This document shows, one piece after another, positions 1-6,358 of a stretch of 8,264 nucleotides of DNA. A program made the translations under genes and the position numbers. Below the pieces are notes generated by a model. The model had not been told where the DNA came from. It worked only from the letters and a program-made list of their open reading frames with translations, and searched no databases. The number at the start of each line of letters is the position of its first letter. The stretch's first letter is position 1. Source of the stretch: Caulobacteraceae bacterium UBA5005 (lineage in GTDB: Bacteria > Pseudomonadota > Alphaproteobacteria > Caulobacterales > Caulobacteraceae); contig DGYN01000036.1 of assembly GCA_002398405.1 (NCBI GenBank), positions 305 through 8,568 of the forward strand, given 5' to 3'.

Positions 1-605
1 TCCAGTCCCCAGTACCACTCTCCTCCATAGTAAAAGGTGGCGCCCAAGTAATGCCCCTGCTTGCGACGCAGGGCGTCCCCCTCCAAGAGCGCGGCCTCGG
101 CGGCGTCGATTGCCTGTTCCCCGAACAGATTCGCCAGACGGTCCAAACCGGGCCGATCTCCCTTCGCCAGAGCCTCGTGACCCTCACGAGCCGCCTCCGA
201 AAAGGCCTTGCGTGCAATGGCGGAGACCAGAATTCGCTCAAGCCGCCGCGCCAAGTCTGGGCAGGCCGGGGCGATCATCGAAGGCGAGACGCCGAAGGTC
301 GGCGCGACGGCAATCGCATCACGCAGCGCGTATCGGCCCAAATGCTCCCGCTCGGGCGCCGCCCAGTCCGGCGCGGCCGGGACGATGTGGGGTACAAGCG
401 ATATCCCATAGCGACACTCGAACTCGCCGAGCCTGCCGGCGACAAGCGCGCTGTAAGGATCGGCTACCTCGTGGAAATAGCCGACCTCATGTGGCGCGCC
501 TCGACGGCGTCGGGCGAGTTCGAACCTGCGCCGTCGCGCCTGACGGGAACCCGCCGAGGTGATCGAGTCAGAGATCCAGGGAGAGATCGCCGACCTGAGG
601 CTCAT
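1..605 (-). CDS. DsbA-family thioredoxin-fold protein (2-hydroxychromene-2-carboxylate isomerase/GST-kappa-like), C-terminal part outside window
   Basis: Only the first 201 codons are in the window; the frame is still open at base 1. The start is the ATG at 605-603, which overlaps the sulfatase stop (ATGA) and has AAGGAG at 619-614, 8 nt upstream. After an Arg-rich stretch (residues 22-35) comes HEVADPYS at about 45-52, matching the start of a DsbA/HCCA-isomerase fold, where the redox CxxC is replaced by a D-x-Y-S type motif. LVPHIVPAAPDWAAPERE (70-87) and the stretch around 184-201 (GHYLGATFYYGGEWYWGL) are typical of a large alphaproteobacterial subfamily that I recall at about 400 residues with two thioredoxin-like halves. 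No CxxC is visible, so a disulfide oxidoreductase role is unlikely for the visible part. There is no signal peptide, so it is probably cytoplasmic. It is translationally coupled to the sulfatase remnant. The substrate is unknown. Confidence 0.8.
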   Translation of the reverse strand, partial: MSLRSAISPWISDSITSAGSRQARRRRFELARRRRGAPHEVGYFHEVADPYSALVAGRLGEFECRYGISLVPHIVPAAPDWAAPEREHLGRYALRDAIAVAPTFGVSPSMIAPACPDLARRLERILVSAIARKAFSEAAREGHEALAKGDRPGLDRLANLFGEQAIDAAEAALLEGDALRRKQGHYLGATFYYGGEWYWGL

Positions 606-1798
606 CGGTTGGGCTCCTTGCCAAGCTTCCGAAGGTTCGACACGCGCTCACGCCGGCGGAGGCCGGCGGAGCGGTATAGCCAAAGCCCGCTAAGGACCGC
701 GGCGAGAAGAAGACCGAGCCCTCCCAGGCCGATCTGCCATCCGTAACGCCGATAAAGCCGACCTTGTGTATTGGTCTGAATTTGGCGTTCGACCTCGTAT
801 CCGTTGGGTAGATCCAGAACACCGGATCGTCGGGCGTACGGGTCATAGGCCCGCAGCATCGACGCGAACTCTTCGGGTCGCCGGCCAGAGAGATCGGCGG
901 TCTCCCCGGGATCCACGGAGAGATCGAACAGGCGCCAACGGCCATCACCCACCGGCGGCATGTTGCGGACAATTTTCAGACCCCCCCGGAACAGGGCGGC
1001 ATTGCCCGAAACCTCTAAGCCAATCGAGTCCTCGGGCCAGTAGGTCGAGGCCGCTGTCCCGGAAAGTACGGGAGCCAGACTGCGACCGACCATCGCCACC
1101 TTGCCAGGCGGGGTTGTGACCGGTGCGCCTGCGAGCTCAAGAAGTGTTGGGGTGACGTCCGTGACGAAGGCGGCCGAGGAGACCCTTTGACCTGGCTTCA
1201 CCCCTGGCCCGCTGACCGCTAAAGGTGCGCGAAGGCCGCCCTCCGAGGCGTAGAATTTGTAGAGCGAACTCGGCGAGGAGACCGAAGCGGCCCACTCTGG
1301 TCCGATGAACCCATGGCTCCCGGGCTCCCCAAGGGTGTCTATGTCCCAGTGGTAGCCATTGAGGGCCATCCAGATATTCATACCCGGGGCGTGGACCGGA
1401 TCGCTAGGTTCCGGTCCGTTGTCGGACGTGACGACGAAAACGGTCCGGTCCAACTCGCCTCGCGCCTGGATACGGGCCACCAGGCGACCGATGTTGGCGT
1501 CCATCGCCTCTATCATTCCGCTGTAGACTTCCATTCCCCGTGCCGACATCGCACGCTCGTCCTCAGTGAGGGACGACCAGGACCGGAACGACTCTGGGAG
1601 CGCGGTGAGGCCCGCCCCGCGTGGGATGAGACCGTTGGCCTGAGCCCGCCGCCAGCGTGCCTCGCGCAGGACGTCCCAGCCGCCGTCGAACAGTCCCCTA
1701 TAGTTGTAGGGACGCGCAATAGTGAACGGCTCGACGCGAGATTCATGACGCCTTTCGACGCACATTAGCTGAGACGTTCGCCGCTCCGGGGCGCACAT
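602..1798 (-). pseudogene. Arylsulfatase-family gene, 5'-truncated (catalytic N-terminus missing)
   Basis: The open frame gives 398 residues. Sulfatase similarity starts only at about residue 23 (EPFTIARPYNYRGLFDGGWD), a stretch normally found well inside the protein. Recognisable parts are YSGMIEAMDANIGRLV (92-107), the SDNG metal-site motif (125-128), SEGGLRAPL (185-193) and FVTDVTPTLLELAG (211-224). A single membrane helix at about 353-375 is followed by a basic tail. The N-terminal region with the formylglycine C/S-x-P-x-R motif and the first metal-binding aspartates is absent, so the product cannot be an active sulfatase. The first 11 codons (1798-1766) come from the TGAGAC repeat array, so the apparent start is accidental; another ATG lies at 1765. 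The upstream half was most likely removed when an element inserted near 1745-1770. The downstream DsbA-like gene, coupled to it, may have lost its promoter. Confidence 0.8.
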
Positions 1799-1877
1799 TG
1801 TGTGAGACTGAGATCACAATGATTGAGACCGACGCGCACTATTTGAGACCGACCCACGGTCGGTGAGACGCGTCTCA
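1764..1877. repeat. TGAGAC repeat array, probable transposon end with multiple transposase-binding sites
   Basis: TGAGAC occurs on the plus strand at 1770, 1803, 1824, 1844 and 1864; the last four are 21, 20 and 20 bp apart. TGAGAT directly follows at 1809. The 11-mer TTGAGACCGAC is repeated exactly at 1823-1833 and 1843-1853. Three inverted repeats are embedded: CATTGTG/CACAATG (1796-1802 and 1815-1821), ACCGAC/GTCGGT (1848-1853 and 1859-1864) and the perfect palindrome TGAGACGCGTCTCA (1864-1877). Sulfatase similarity ends at the left edge of the array. Ends with several short repeats of about 20 bp are known from Tn7, Mu, Tn5053/Tn402 and IS21-type elements that use a DDE transposase plus an ATPase, and such genes lie at 6358-8264. 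Assignment to that element is inference; a regulatory operator array is the alternative. Confidence 0.6.
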
Positions 1878-2063
1878 GAGCGGGAGGCATTGCGGGTGAT
1901 CGCCATGGCGTGTGCGACGATCCTCCGCAATCCGACGACCGCTGCGCGCCGGATATCTGAACTGGATCGGTCGGAACGAGTATCACCTCGAAACGCACGT
2001 AAACGCCGGGGCGAGCGCCTTTGCAAGAGACCTAGCGCCTTGTCCGAGTGTCCCCGTGAAGCC
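1878..2063. other. Short intergenic stretch, no gene recognised
   Basis: This lies between the TGAGAC array and the stop codon of the Rap1a-like gene. No protein family, RNA gene or terminator with a T-run was recognised on either strand. A plus-strand frame is open from 1863 through it, but it continues antisense to the Rap1a-like gene and its translation looks like a GC-rich shadow. Confidence 0.5.
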
Positions 2064-2468
2064 TTAGGGGCAGGGCCAGGCTTCGCGGAATGCCAGACTG
2101 ACCCCGGCGAGCATCGGCAGATCCGCAGCCTGCGGGGATCGGCGCGCCCATCCCGTGTAGAGGGGCGCCAGATCCTCCACCCGGTAGGAGACAGCACAGG
2201 TCCCGGCCTTGTGCCCTCCTGCGCCGAAAGCCTGCAGCGTGTCGGCGGCGGCCATGAGGTAGCCGGCGCACCAGCTCCGAGGGTCTGAGCCATTGACCTC
2301 GCAAACGGCCTGGAGCCCCGCCACAGTCATGGTGAGCGGTGGCCCGTTCGGGCCTACCCCCTGCAACGCTGTCGGCTCACGATCCTTGCCCGCCACGGCC
2401 CAAGTCACTCCGCTGGAGAGCGCGGCGGCCAAGACCGCCGTCGCCGCCATGCCGGCCCAGGTCCTCAT
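2064..2468 (-). CDS. Secreted Rap1a/Tai-like four-cysteine protein
   Basis: The product has 134 residues. The start ATG (2468-2466) overlaps the stop of the DUF1259 gene as ATGA, which implies translational coupling. Residues 1-26 form a signal peptide or membrane anchor (hydrophobic core about 7-22, possible cleavage after AVA at 24-26). The mature part holds four cysteines (56, 67, 91, 133), enough for two disulfides, and the pattern C-x10-C-A-G-Y, T-C-A-V-S, a W at 107, and a final F-x-x-x-W-P-C. This matches the Rap1a/Tai family (PF18602), whose characterised members are periplasmic immunity proteins against type VI secretion amidase effectors in Serratia. The family assignment rests on cysteine spacing and motif shape. 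The immunity role need not carry over: no effector or secretion gene is nearby, and the gene is the last of a chromate operon. A periplasmic stress or binding role is an untested alternative. Confidence 0.7.
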   Translation of the reverse strand: MRTWAGMAATAVLAAALSSGVTWAVAGKDREPTALQGVGPNGPPLTMTVAGLQAVCEVNGSDPRSWCAGYLMAAADTLQAFGAGGHKAGTCAVSYRVEDLAPLYTGWARRSPQAADLPMLAGVSLAFREAWPCP

Positions 2469-3352
2469 GGCTTGGCGGCCTTGACGTGATCCAGCGCCGA
2501 CCGAAGCCCGCGCCCGAGCATCAGCGCGTCGTCGTTCGCCCAGAAATGCATGAAGAACAGTCGCGGCTCGTCGTCCAGCATGTGGTTGTGGAGCGCGGTG
2601 ACCTCTATGCCGTTCGCCCGAAGCGCCCGGATCACCGGGTTCACTTCGTCGGACGTCAGGACGAAGTCACCGGTGATGGCGGCCTTGCCGCCGCCGGTGG
2701 GCTGGAAGTTGATGACCGTGGCCGAGCCCATGGCTTCGGGCACCACAGCGCCGGCTTCCCGAACCGGCTCCGCGCGCGGAACACTGAACTGGTAGATGCC
2801 GCCCGTGGCCTTGCCCTTGTAGCCCAGCGTGCGGTCAAGGCCGGCCGTGTCGATCGCGGGAGCGGGCGTAGCGGGCGCGACCGTGGATGCCGCCCCCATC
2901 GGGGTCTTGCTTTGCGTGATCGCCTTCTGCAGCGCCGCGGCAAGCTTCACCGGATCTCCGTGACCACCTACGTGCATGTACATCGTGGCCGGCGAGGACC
3001 GCAGAAGGTGGTTGTGGAGCGCGGTCACTTCGAGGCCGTTTTCGACGAGAACCTTCATGACCGGGTTCACCTCCTCGTGCGTGAGAACCAGGTCGCCCAT
3101 GACCATGGCGTGGTCGCCCATGTCCTGGAACGCAAGCCAGGATCCGAGCGCCAGCGCAGGCCTGATCGGCACCCCGTCCAGGGTCACCTTGAGATCGGTC
3201 CGCGGCATCCCGACTCGATAGACTCCGCCGGGCTGCACAGCGCCCTCTTTGCCCAGTGCGCGGCCCACGGCGGCCCAGTCAGGGGCCGCGCTCGCGGCTT
3301 GGCCAAAAAAGGCGCCGGCGACGAGCGTCAGCGTCAGCGTAATTCGCTTCAT
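2465..3352 (-). CDS. Periplasmic protein with two DUF1259 (LppY/LpqO) domains, ChrL-like
   Basis: The start is the ATG at 3352-3350, with GAGGAG at 3365-3360 seven nt upstream; a longer frame from 3421 has no such site and would bury the signal peptide. The product has 295 residues. Residues 1-22 form a signal peptide ending ASA, with no lipobox cysteine, so it is probably soluble in the periplasm. Two homologous domains follow (about 24-147 and 169-292), joined by a Pro/Ala-rich linker. Each carries GD(L/F)VLT-x-x-EVNPV, then EVTALHNH (108-115 and 250-257), then an M/F-M-H motif (H127, H269), conserved histidines that could bind a metal. LppY and LpqO are mycobacterial lipoproteins of this family (PF07485), and ChrL in the Arthrobacter sp. 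FB24 chromate cluster belongs to it. It lies 135 bp downstream of chrA, in the same direction. A role in chromate resistance is supported by context; the mechanism is unknown. Confidence 0.85.
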   Translation of the reverse strand: MKRITLTLTLVAGAFFGQAASAAPDWAAVGRALGKEGAVQPGGVYRVGMPRTDLKVTLDGVPIRPALALGSWLAFQDMGDHAMVMGDLVLTHEEVNPVMKVLVENGLEVTALHNHLLRSSPATMYMHVGGHGDPVKLAAALQKAITQSKTPMGAASTVAPATPAPAIDTAGLDRTLGYKGKATGGIYQFSVPRAEPVREAGAVVPEAMGSATVINFQPTGGGKAAITGDFVLTSDEVNPVIRALRANGIEVTALHNHMLDDEPRLFFMHFWANDDALMLGRGLRSALDHVKAAKP

Positions 3353-3370
3353 AGATATTCTCCTCGTTCG

Positions 3371-3392
3371 CCGCAGCGCCCGTGCGCTGCGG
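3371..3392 (-). promoter_or_regulatory. Perfect 9-bp hairpin in the leader of the DUF1259 gene
   Basis: CCGCAGCGC (3371-3379) and GCGCTGCGG (3384-3392) are perfectly complementary around the loop CCGT. The hairpin ends 18 nt upstream of the DUF1259 start codon and just before its ribosome binding site. No T-run follows on either strand, so it is not a typical intrinsic terminator. It could be an mRNA stabilising or processing stem in the chrA-DUF1259 transcript, or an attenuating structure near the ribosome binding site. A second symmetric site, CAACAA-C-TTGTTG (3416-3428), lies just upstream and could be a protein-binding operator. The function of both is inferred. Confidence 0.45.
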
Positions 3393-3487
3393 CTCATCAA
3401 CACGGTTTCGACAGTCAACAACTTGTTGGGCCGGCTATGGGGACGTGGGCGTCCAGACTGGCGTCTGACCCCGCGGGGGGGCTTTGC

Positions 3488-4705
3488 TCACCCATAGGCG
3501 AACCAGCCCGCCGCCCCGGCGGCGAAGATCACGGCCACGATGTTGAGCTTGCTCTTCCAAAGATAAAGGATGGCAAGCGCGCCAGCAAAGATGACCAGGG
3601 CTGGCCAGAGCACCGGGACCCGTTCCGCCGTCGCCTGCCCGAGCTGCAGCGTCGTTGCGGCGATCAGGCCCACCACGCCGGCAGCGACGCCCTCCAGGAG
3701 CGCGTGCAGCTGCTTGACCTCCAGGACGGCTTCCAGACGATCGTAGAGGATCAGCGAGAACGCAAAGGCGGGCAGGAAAATCCCGGCGGTCATGGCTAGG
3801 GCGCCAATCGGGCCGCCGCCGACGTAGCCCACGAAGGTGGAGAAGATGATCAACGGCGCCGGCAGGATGCCCGAGAGCGCCAGACCGTCGAGGAACTGAC
3901 CGTCGGTCATCCAACCCCGCCCCACCGCGTCGTTCCGGAGAAACGGGATGGCCGTGTACGCTCCGCCGAACGTCAGCAACCCGGCTTTGAGACCGGAGAG
4001 GAAGAGAGCCACCGGACCAGCCGATGCGCCGACGGCTTGCACATCGCCCGGTTGAACGCCCGGCGACCACCAGATGACGGCGGTCGCTAGGGCGACCCCG
4101 ATGAACGCGCACACGAGCGCCAGAGATTGCCGACCCGATGCAGCAAGCGCATAGACCACCCCGGCGATGGGCAGCACGACCCAAAAGCTCGCGCCTAGGA
4201 GCGATGCCAACCCGACGCCGAGGGCCAGGCCCCAGAGCCACCGGTCGTTCAGCACATGTTCGCCGATCCGGTGCACCGCTCGCACGATCATGGCGACGAC
4301 GCCCACCTGCACGCCGAGGAAGGCGGCGCCGAGCGCAGACGACTGGATGTCCATCGCGAAGTAGAGCCAGGACAAGGCGAACATCAGCAGGAAGCCGGGA
4401 AGCATGAACGCCAGCCCCGCGAGCATGCCTCCGAGCCGGCCCTTGGCGCGCATGCCAAGGTGAACACAGAGCTCATGGGCCTCTGGCCCAGGGAGAACCT
4501 GCATGACAGCGAGCAGGCGATTGAAGCGCGCGCTGGAAATCCAGCGTTCCTCCTCGACCAGTTCCTTCCGTAGCATCGCGATCTGGGCCACCGGCCCGCC
4601 CCAGGCCATCAGCCCGAATCGCAGGAAGCGTAAGAACAGCTGCGGATAGCTCAGCGCCGGCGGCTGCGGCTCGGCAGCCATATCGAGTTCGGCAGACGCG
4701 GTCAT
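3488..4705 (-). CDS. chrA: Chromate transporter ChrA (two-domain CHR family)
   Basis: The start is the ATG at 4705-4703, with GGAG at 4716-4713 seven nt upstream. This gives 405 residues, the usual size of the long-chain CHR family, and removes an Arg-rich non-homologous extension present if the frame is read from 5047. It is an inner-membrane protein with about ten hydrophobic segments in two homologous halves. The N half has GLMAWGGPVAQIAML (31-45) and QVLPGPEAHELCVHLGMRAK (69-88). The C half has GLLTFGGAYTAIPFL (242-256) and ALSGILPAPL (276-285) with a Gly-rich segment after it. WGGP, FGGAY and the PGP/PAP motifs are CHR hallmarks. Characterised ChrA proteins of Pseudomonas and Cupriavidus export chromate from the cytoplasm. 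It appears to be the first intact gene of a transcript continuing into the DUF1259 and Rap1a-like genes. No chrB-type regulator lies in the window. Homologues of unknown substrate exist, so chromate is likely rather than proven. Confidence 0.92.
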   Translation of the reverse strand: MTASAELDMAAEPQPPALSYPQLFLRFLRFGLMAWGGPVAQIAMLRKELVEEERWISSARFNRLLAVMQVLPGPEAHELCVHLGMRAKGRLGGMLAGLAFMLPGFLLMFALSWLYFAMDIQSSALGAAFLGVQVGVVAMIVRAVHRIGEHVLNDRWLWGLALGVGLASLLGASFWVVLPIAGVVYALAASGRQSLALVCAFIGVALATAVIWWSPGVQPGDVQAVGASAGPVALFLSGLKAGLLTFGGAYTAIPFLRNDAVGRGWMTDGQFLDGLALSGILPAPLIIFSTFVGYVGGGPIGALAMTAGIFLPAFAFSLILYDRLEAVLEVKQLHALLEGVAAGVVGLIAATTLQLGQATAERVPVLWPALVIFAGALAILYLWKSKLNIVAVIFAAGAAGWFAYG

Positions 4706-5076
4706 GCCATCACTCCGCTGTGGCTCAGATCGCACGCGCGATTGCGTGGCCGCGCTGAAGGATGGCTCGCGAAATCGCCCAAGCAAGGCGGACCGACCCG
4801 GCTTTCGCGGTGACGTTCGCTTGCTAGGAAAAAAGAAGCCCACGCGGGCTCGACGCACAAACCGAAATCCAAGGCACACGCTCCCCTGCGCGCGCCTTAC
4901 GCGCACGCTCCAAGGAGCGGATCTTGGACGACCGGGCCGTCTAACCGGGCGATCCGCGATGGCCCGGTGGGCGATAGCTACCGCCTTGCAAGCGCGATTG
5001 GAAGGGCCTGCTCGTCCAATTGGCGCCGCGCAGCCCGTCAGGGCCACAGCCGCTCACGATTCGACATCGATGCGTA
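4706..5076. other. 371-bp gap between chrA and the sod remnant, without a recognised gene
   Basis: The minus-strand frame of chrA stays open upstream to about 5047, but its translation is Arg/Pro-rich, resembles no family I know, and has no ribosome binding site. The gap holds the intrinsic terminator at 4829-4850. The 123 nt between that terminator and the chrA start must hold the chrA promoter if the terminator works; I see no convincing -35/-10 pair there. No RNA gene is supported. Confidence 0.5.
4829..4850 (-). terminator. Intrinsic terminator downstream of the sod remnant
   Basis: Read on the minus strand, AGCCC-GCGT-GGGCT forms a five-pair GC-rich stem with a four-base loop (4850-4837), followed by TC and six Ts (4834-4829). 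This is a standard Rho-independent terminator, of a form common in alphaproteobacteria. It lies 226 nt after the sod stop codon and 123 nt before the chrA start, so it would end the sod transcript and separate it from chrA. Confidence 0.75.
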
Positions 5077-5530
5077 TCAGGCGACGGCGCGGGCGAAGCG
5101 CGCGTTGTCGCCTCCCCAGGAGAACGCCTTCATGTAGGCGTCGACGTGAGCTCCCCGTAGTCCATGTGATAGGCGTGCTCGTACATGTCCAAAGCAAGCA
5201 GCGGCCGGCCATCGGCGATTTGGGTGTGGTCGGAGGCCCACTGATGGACAAGCCGCTGGTCGCGCTCGCTCCAGGCCAGCAGAACCCAGCCGGAACCGCC
5301 GCCGAGCGCCTTGCCCATGCCGGCGAACTCCGCCGCCCAGCTATCGTGGCTTCCGAAGTCACGTTCGATGGCGCTCGCGAGCGGTGCGACCGGCGCGCCA
5401 CGTTCGCCGAGCCTTCGAAATGCACCTCGTGCAGGACCATGGAGTTCCAGGCGAACAGTTCCTCGCGCAGCTCAACGAAATCGCAGCAACAATTGCCCTG
5501 GCCTTTCAGCGCCGCGCGAAACCAGAGACG
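5077..5530 (-). pseudogene. Fe/Mn superoxide dismutase remnant (chromate-cluster, ChrC/SodB-like), truncated and frameshifted
   Basis: Three frames must be joined to read the protein. Frame one holds RAALKGQG and ELREELFAWNSMVLHEVHFEG (to about 5414). After a shift at 5413-5411 the next frame reads LGERGAP, then IERDFGSHDSWAAEFAGMGK and ALGGGSGW, then DMYEHAYHMDYG, which contains the conserved metal-ligand Asp and His. After a second shift at 5153-5151 it ends AHVDAYMKAFSWGGDNARFARAVA and stops at 5079-5077. Each shift is consistent with loss of one base. About 70 N-terminal residues, including the first two metal-ligand histidines, are missing: frame one meets a stop at 5533-5531, next to the start of the mobile module. 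Superoxide dismutase genes occur in chromate clusters (chrC of TnOtChr in Ochrobactrum tritici). The product cannot be functional. The frameshifts could in principle be sequencing errors, but the truncation could not. Confidence 0.85.
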
Positions 5531-5577
5531 TCATTGAGACGCTAATCACGCCAATGGGCTCGCCCGCGTCACCCCCC

Positions 5578-5597
5578 AGGAAAACGGCCGGTTTCCT
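5578..5597. promoter_or_regulatory. 20-bp near-palindrome upstream of the resolvase gene, candidate res site or operator
   Basis: AGGAAA-A-CGGCCG-G-TTTCCT is symmetric except for one mismatched pair (A5584/G5591). It lies 110 bp before the resolvase start. A second similar half, CCAGAAAAC (5637-5645), echoes CCAGGAAAAC (5576-5585) about 60 bp away, and a perfect GCAAGCTTGC palindrome lies at 5663-5672. Serine resolvases act at res sites made of several imperfect inverted repeats next to their own gene, which fits the position. The half-sites do not match a res consensus I know, so this is a candidate only. No clear promoter was found in 5531-5707. Confidence 0.4.
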
Positions 5598-5707
5598 GAC
5601 GGTCGCCGCAATTGGCCCAGGAGTGATCCTGCGCCACCAGAAAACCCGTTGCGGAAATGATCGCAAGCTTGCACCCTCCGATCTGTCTTTTCTGACGGAG
5701 CGGCCGG

Positions 5708-6358
5708 GTGCTGGTGGGTTACGTTCGCGTGTCCAAAGCCGACGGGAGCCAGACGTTGGCGCCGCAGCGTGACGCCATGGCCGCAGCCGGCGTCGAACCT
5801 GACCGCATCTATGAGGATTTGGCCTCCGGCCGGCGTGATGATCGGCCGGGACTGGCGGCCTGCCTCAAGGCGCTCCAGCCTGGCAATACCTTGGTGCTCT
5901 GGAAACTCGACCGGCTCGGCCGAGATCTCCGCCACCTGGTCAACACTGTCGATGAGTTGCGGACGCGCGGGGTGGGCCTGAAGGTCATCGCCGGAGCTGG
6001 CGCGCAGATCGATACGACGACGGCCAACGGCCGCTTGGCGTTCGGCATCTTTGCGGCCTTCGCCGAGTTTGAGCGCGAGCTGATCTCAGAACGGACCAAC
6101 GCAGGCCTGGCCGCAGCGCGGGCCAGGGGACGTATGGGCGGCCGACCTCGCAAGATGGACCGGGCGACGTTGATGATGGCCATGGCGGCGATGGCTGACC
6201 GCGAGGCCAAAGCCACGGAGGTGGCCCGCCGCCTGGGTCTGACCACCACGACCCTCTATGTTTACGTCAACGGCGATGGAACGCCCAAGGCGGCGGGCCA
6301 GGCCCTACTCGATGCGCCAGCGGCAGTTCGGCCGCGCCAGCTTCAAGTGGCTGGCTGA
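5708..6358 (+). CDS. Small serine recombinase (resolvase/invertase, TniR/TnpR-like)
   Basis: The start is a GTG at 5708 with GGAG at 5697-5700, 7 nt upstream; the product begins MLVGYVRVSK and has 216 residues. The catalytic domain shows YVRVS with the nucleophile Ser9 and Arg7, LWKLDRLGRDL (64-74) with Asp68, Arg69 and Arg72, NGRLAFGIFAAFAEFERELI (107-126) and ISERT at the start of the long E helix. A helix-turn-helix DNA-binding domain (about 165-187, ATEVARRLGLTTTTLYVYV) follows. All expected catalytic residues are present, so the enzyme looks active. It is slightly longer than the roughly 185-residue Tn3-type resolvases. In this context it would resolve cointegrates of the element. Its stop overlaps the transposase start as TGATG, so the two are co-translated. 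An invertase role is possible but less likely here. Confidence 0.92.
   Translation: MLVGYVRVSKADGSQTLAPQRDAMAAAGVEPDRIYEDLASGRRDDRPGLAACLKALQPGNTLVLWKLDRLGRDLRHLVNTVDELRTRGVGLKVIAGAGAQIDTTTANGRLAFGIFAAFAEFERELISERTNAGLAAARARGRMGGRPRKMDRATLMMAMAAMADREAKATEVARRLGLTTTTLYVYVNGDGTPKAAGQALLDAPAAVRPRQLQVAG

Noticed and set aside
51..746. 231-codon open frame on the plus strand
   Set aside because: It is antisense to the DsbA-like gene and the sulfatase 3' end, whose minus-strand translations match known families. The plus-strand product is basic and unrecognisable.
1764..1877. CRISPR array
   Set aside because: The repeated unit is only 6-11 bp with a 20-bp period and there are no spacers of uniform size or cas genes; it fits transposase-binding sites better.
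1863..2288. 141-codon open frame on the plus strand after the array
   Set aside because: There is no convincing ribosome binding site, its first codons lie in the palindrome of the array, and more than half of it is antisense to the Rap1a-like gene.
2339..3799. 486-codon open frame on the plus strand
   Set aside because: It runs antisense to the DUF1259 gene and the end of chrA, has no family resemblance and an Arg/Pro-rich composition; it is a GC-rich shadow frame.
4960..5010. tRNA-Ala-like stretch (TAGCT followed by TTGCAAGC)
   Set aside because: There is no acceptor stem pairing, no GGTTCGA-type T-loop at the right distance, and the spacing does not form a cloverleaf.
4706..5047. N-terminal extension of ChrA to 519 residues
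   Set aside because: The extension is Arg-rich and unlike CHR proteins; the start at 4705 has a good ribosome binding site and gives the family's normal length. The extension would also span the terminator at 4829-4850.
5472..5666. 64-codon minus-strand frame crossing the sod/transposon boundary
   Set aside because: It straddles the junction, shares no similarity with superoxide dismutase in that frame and has no family match.
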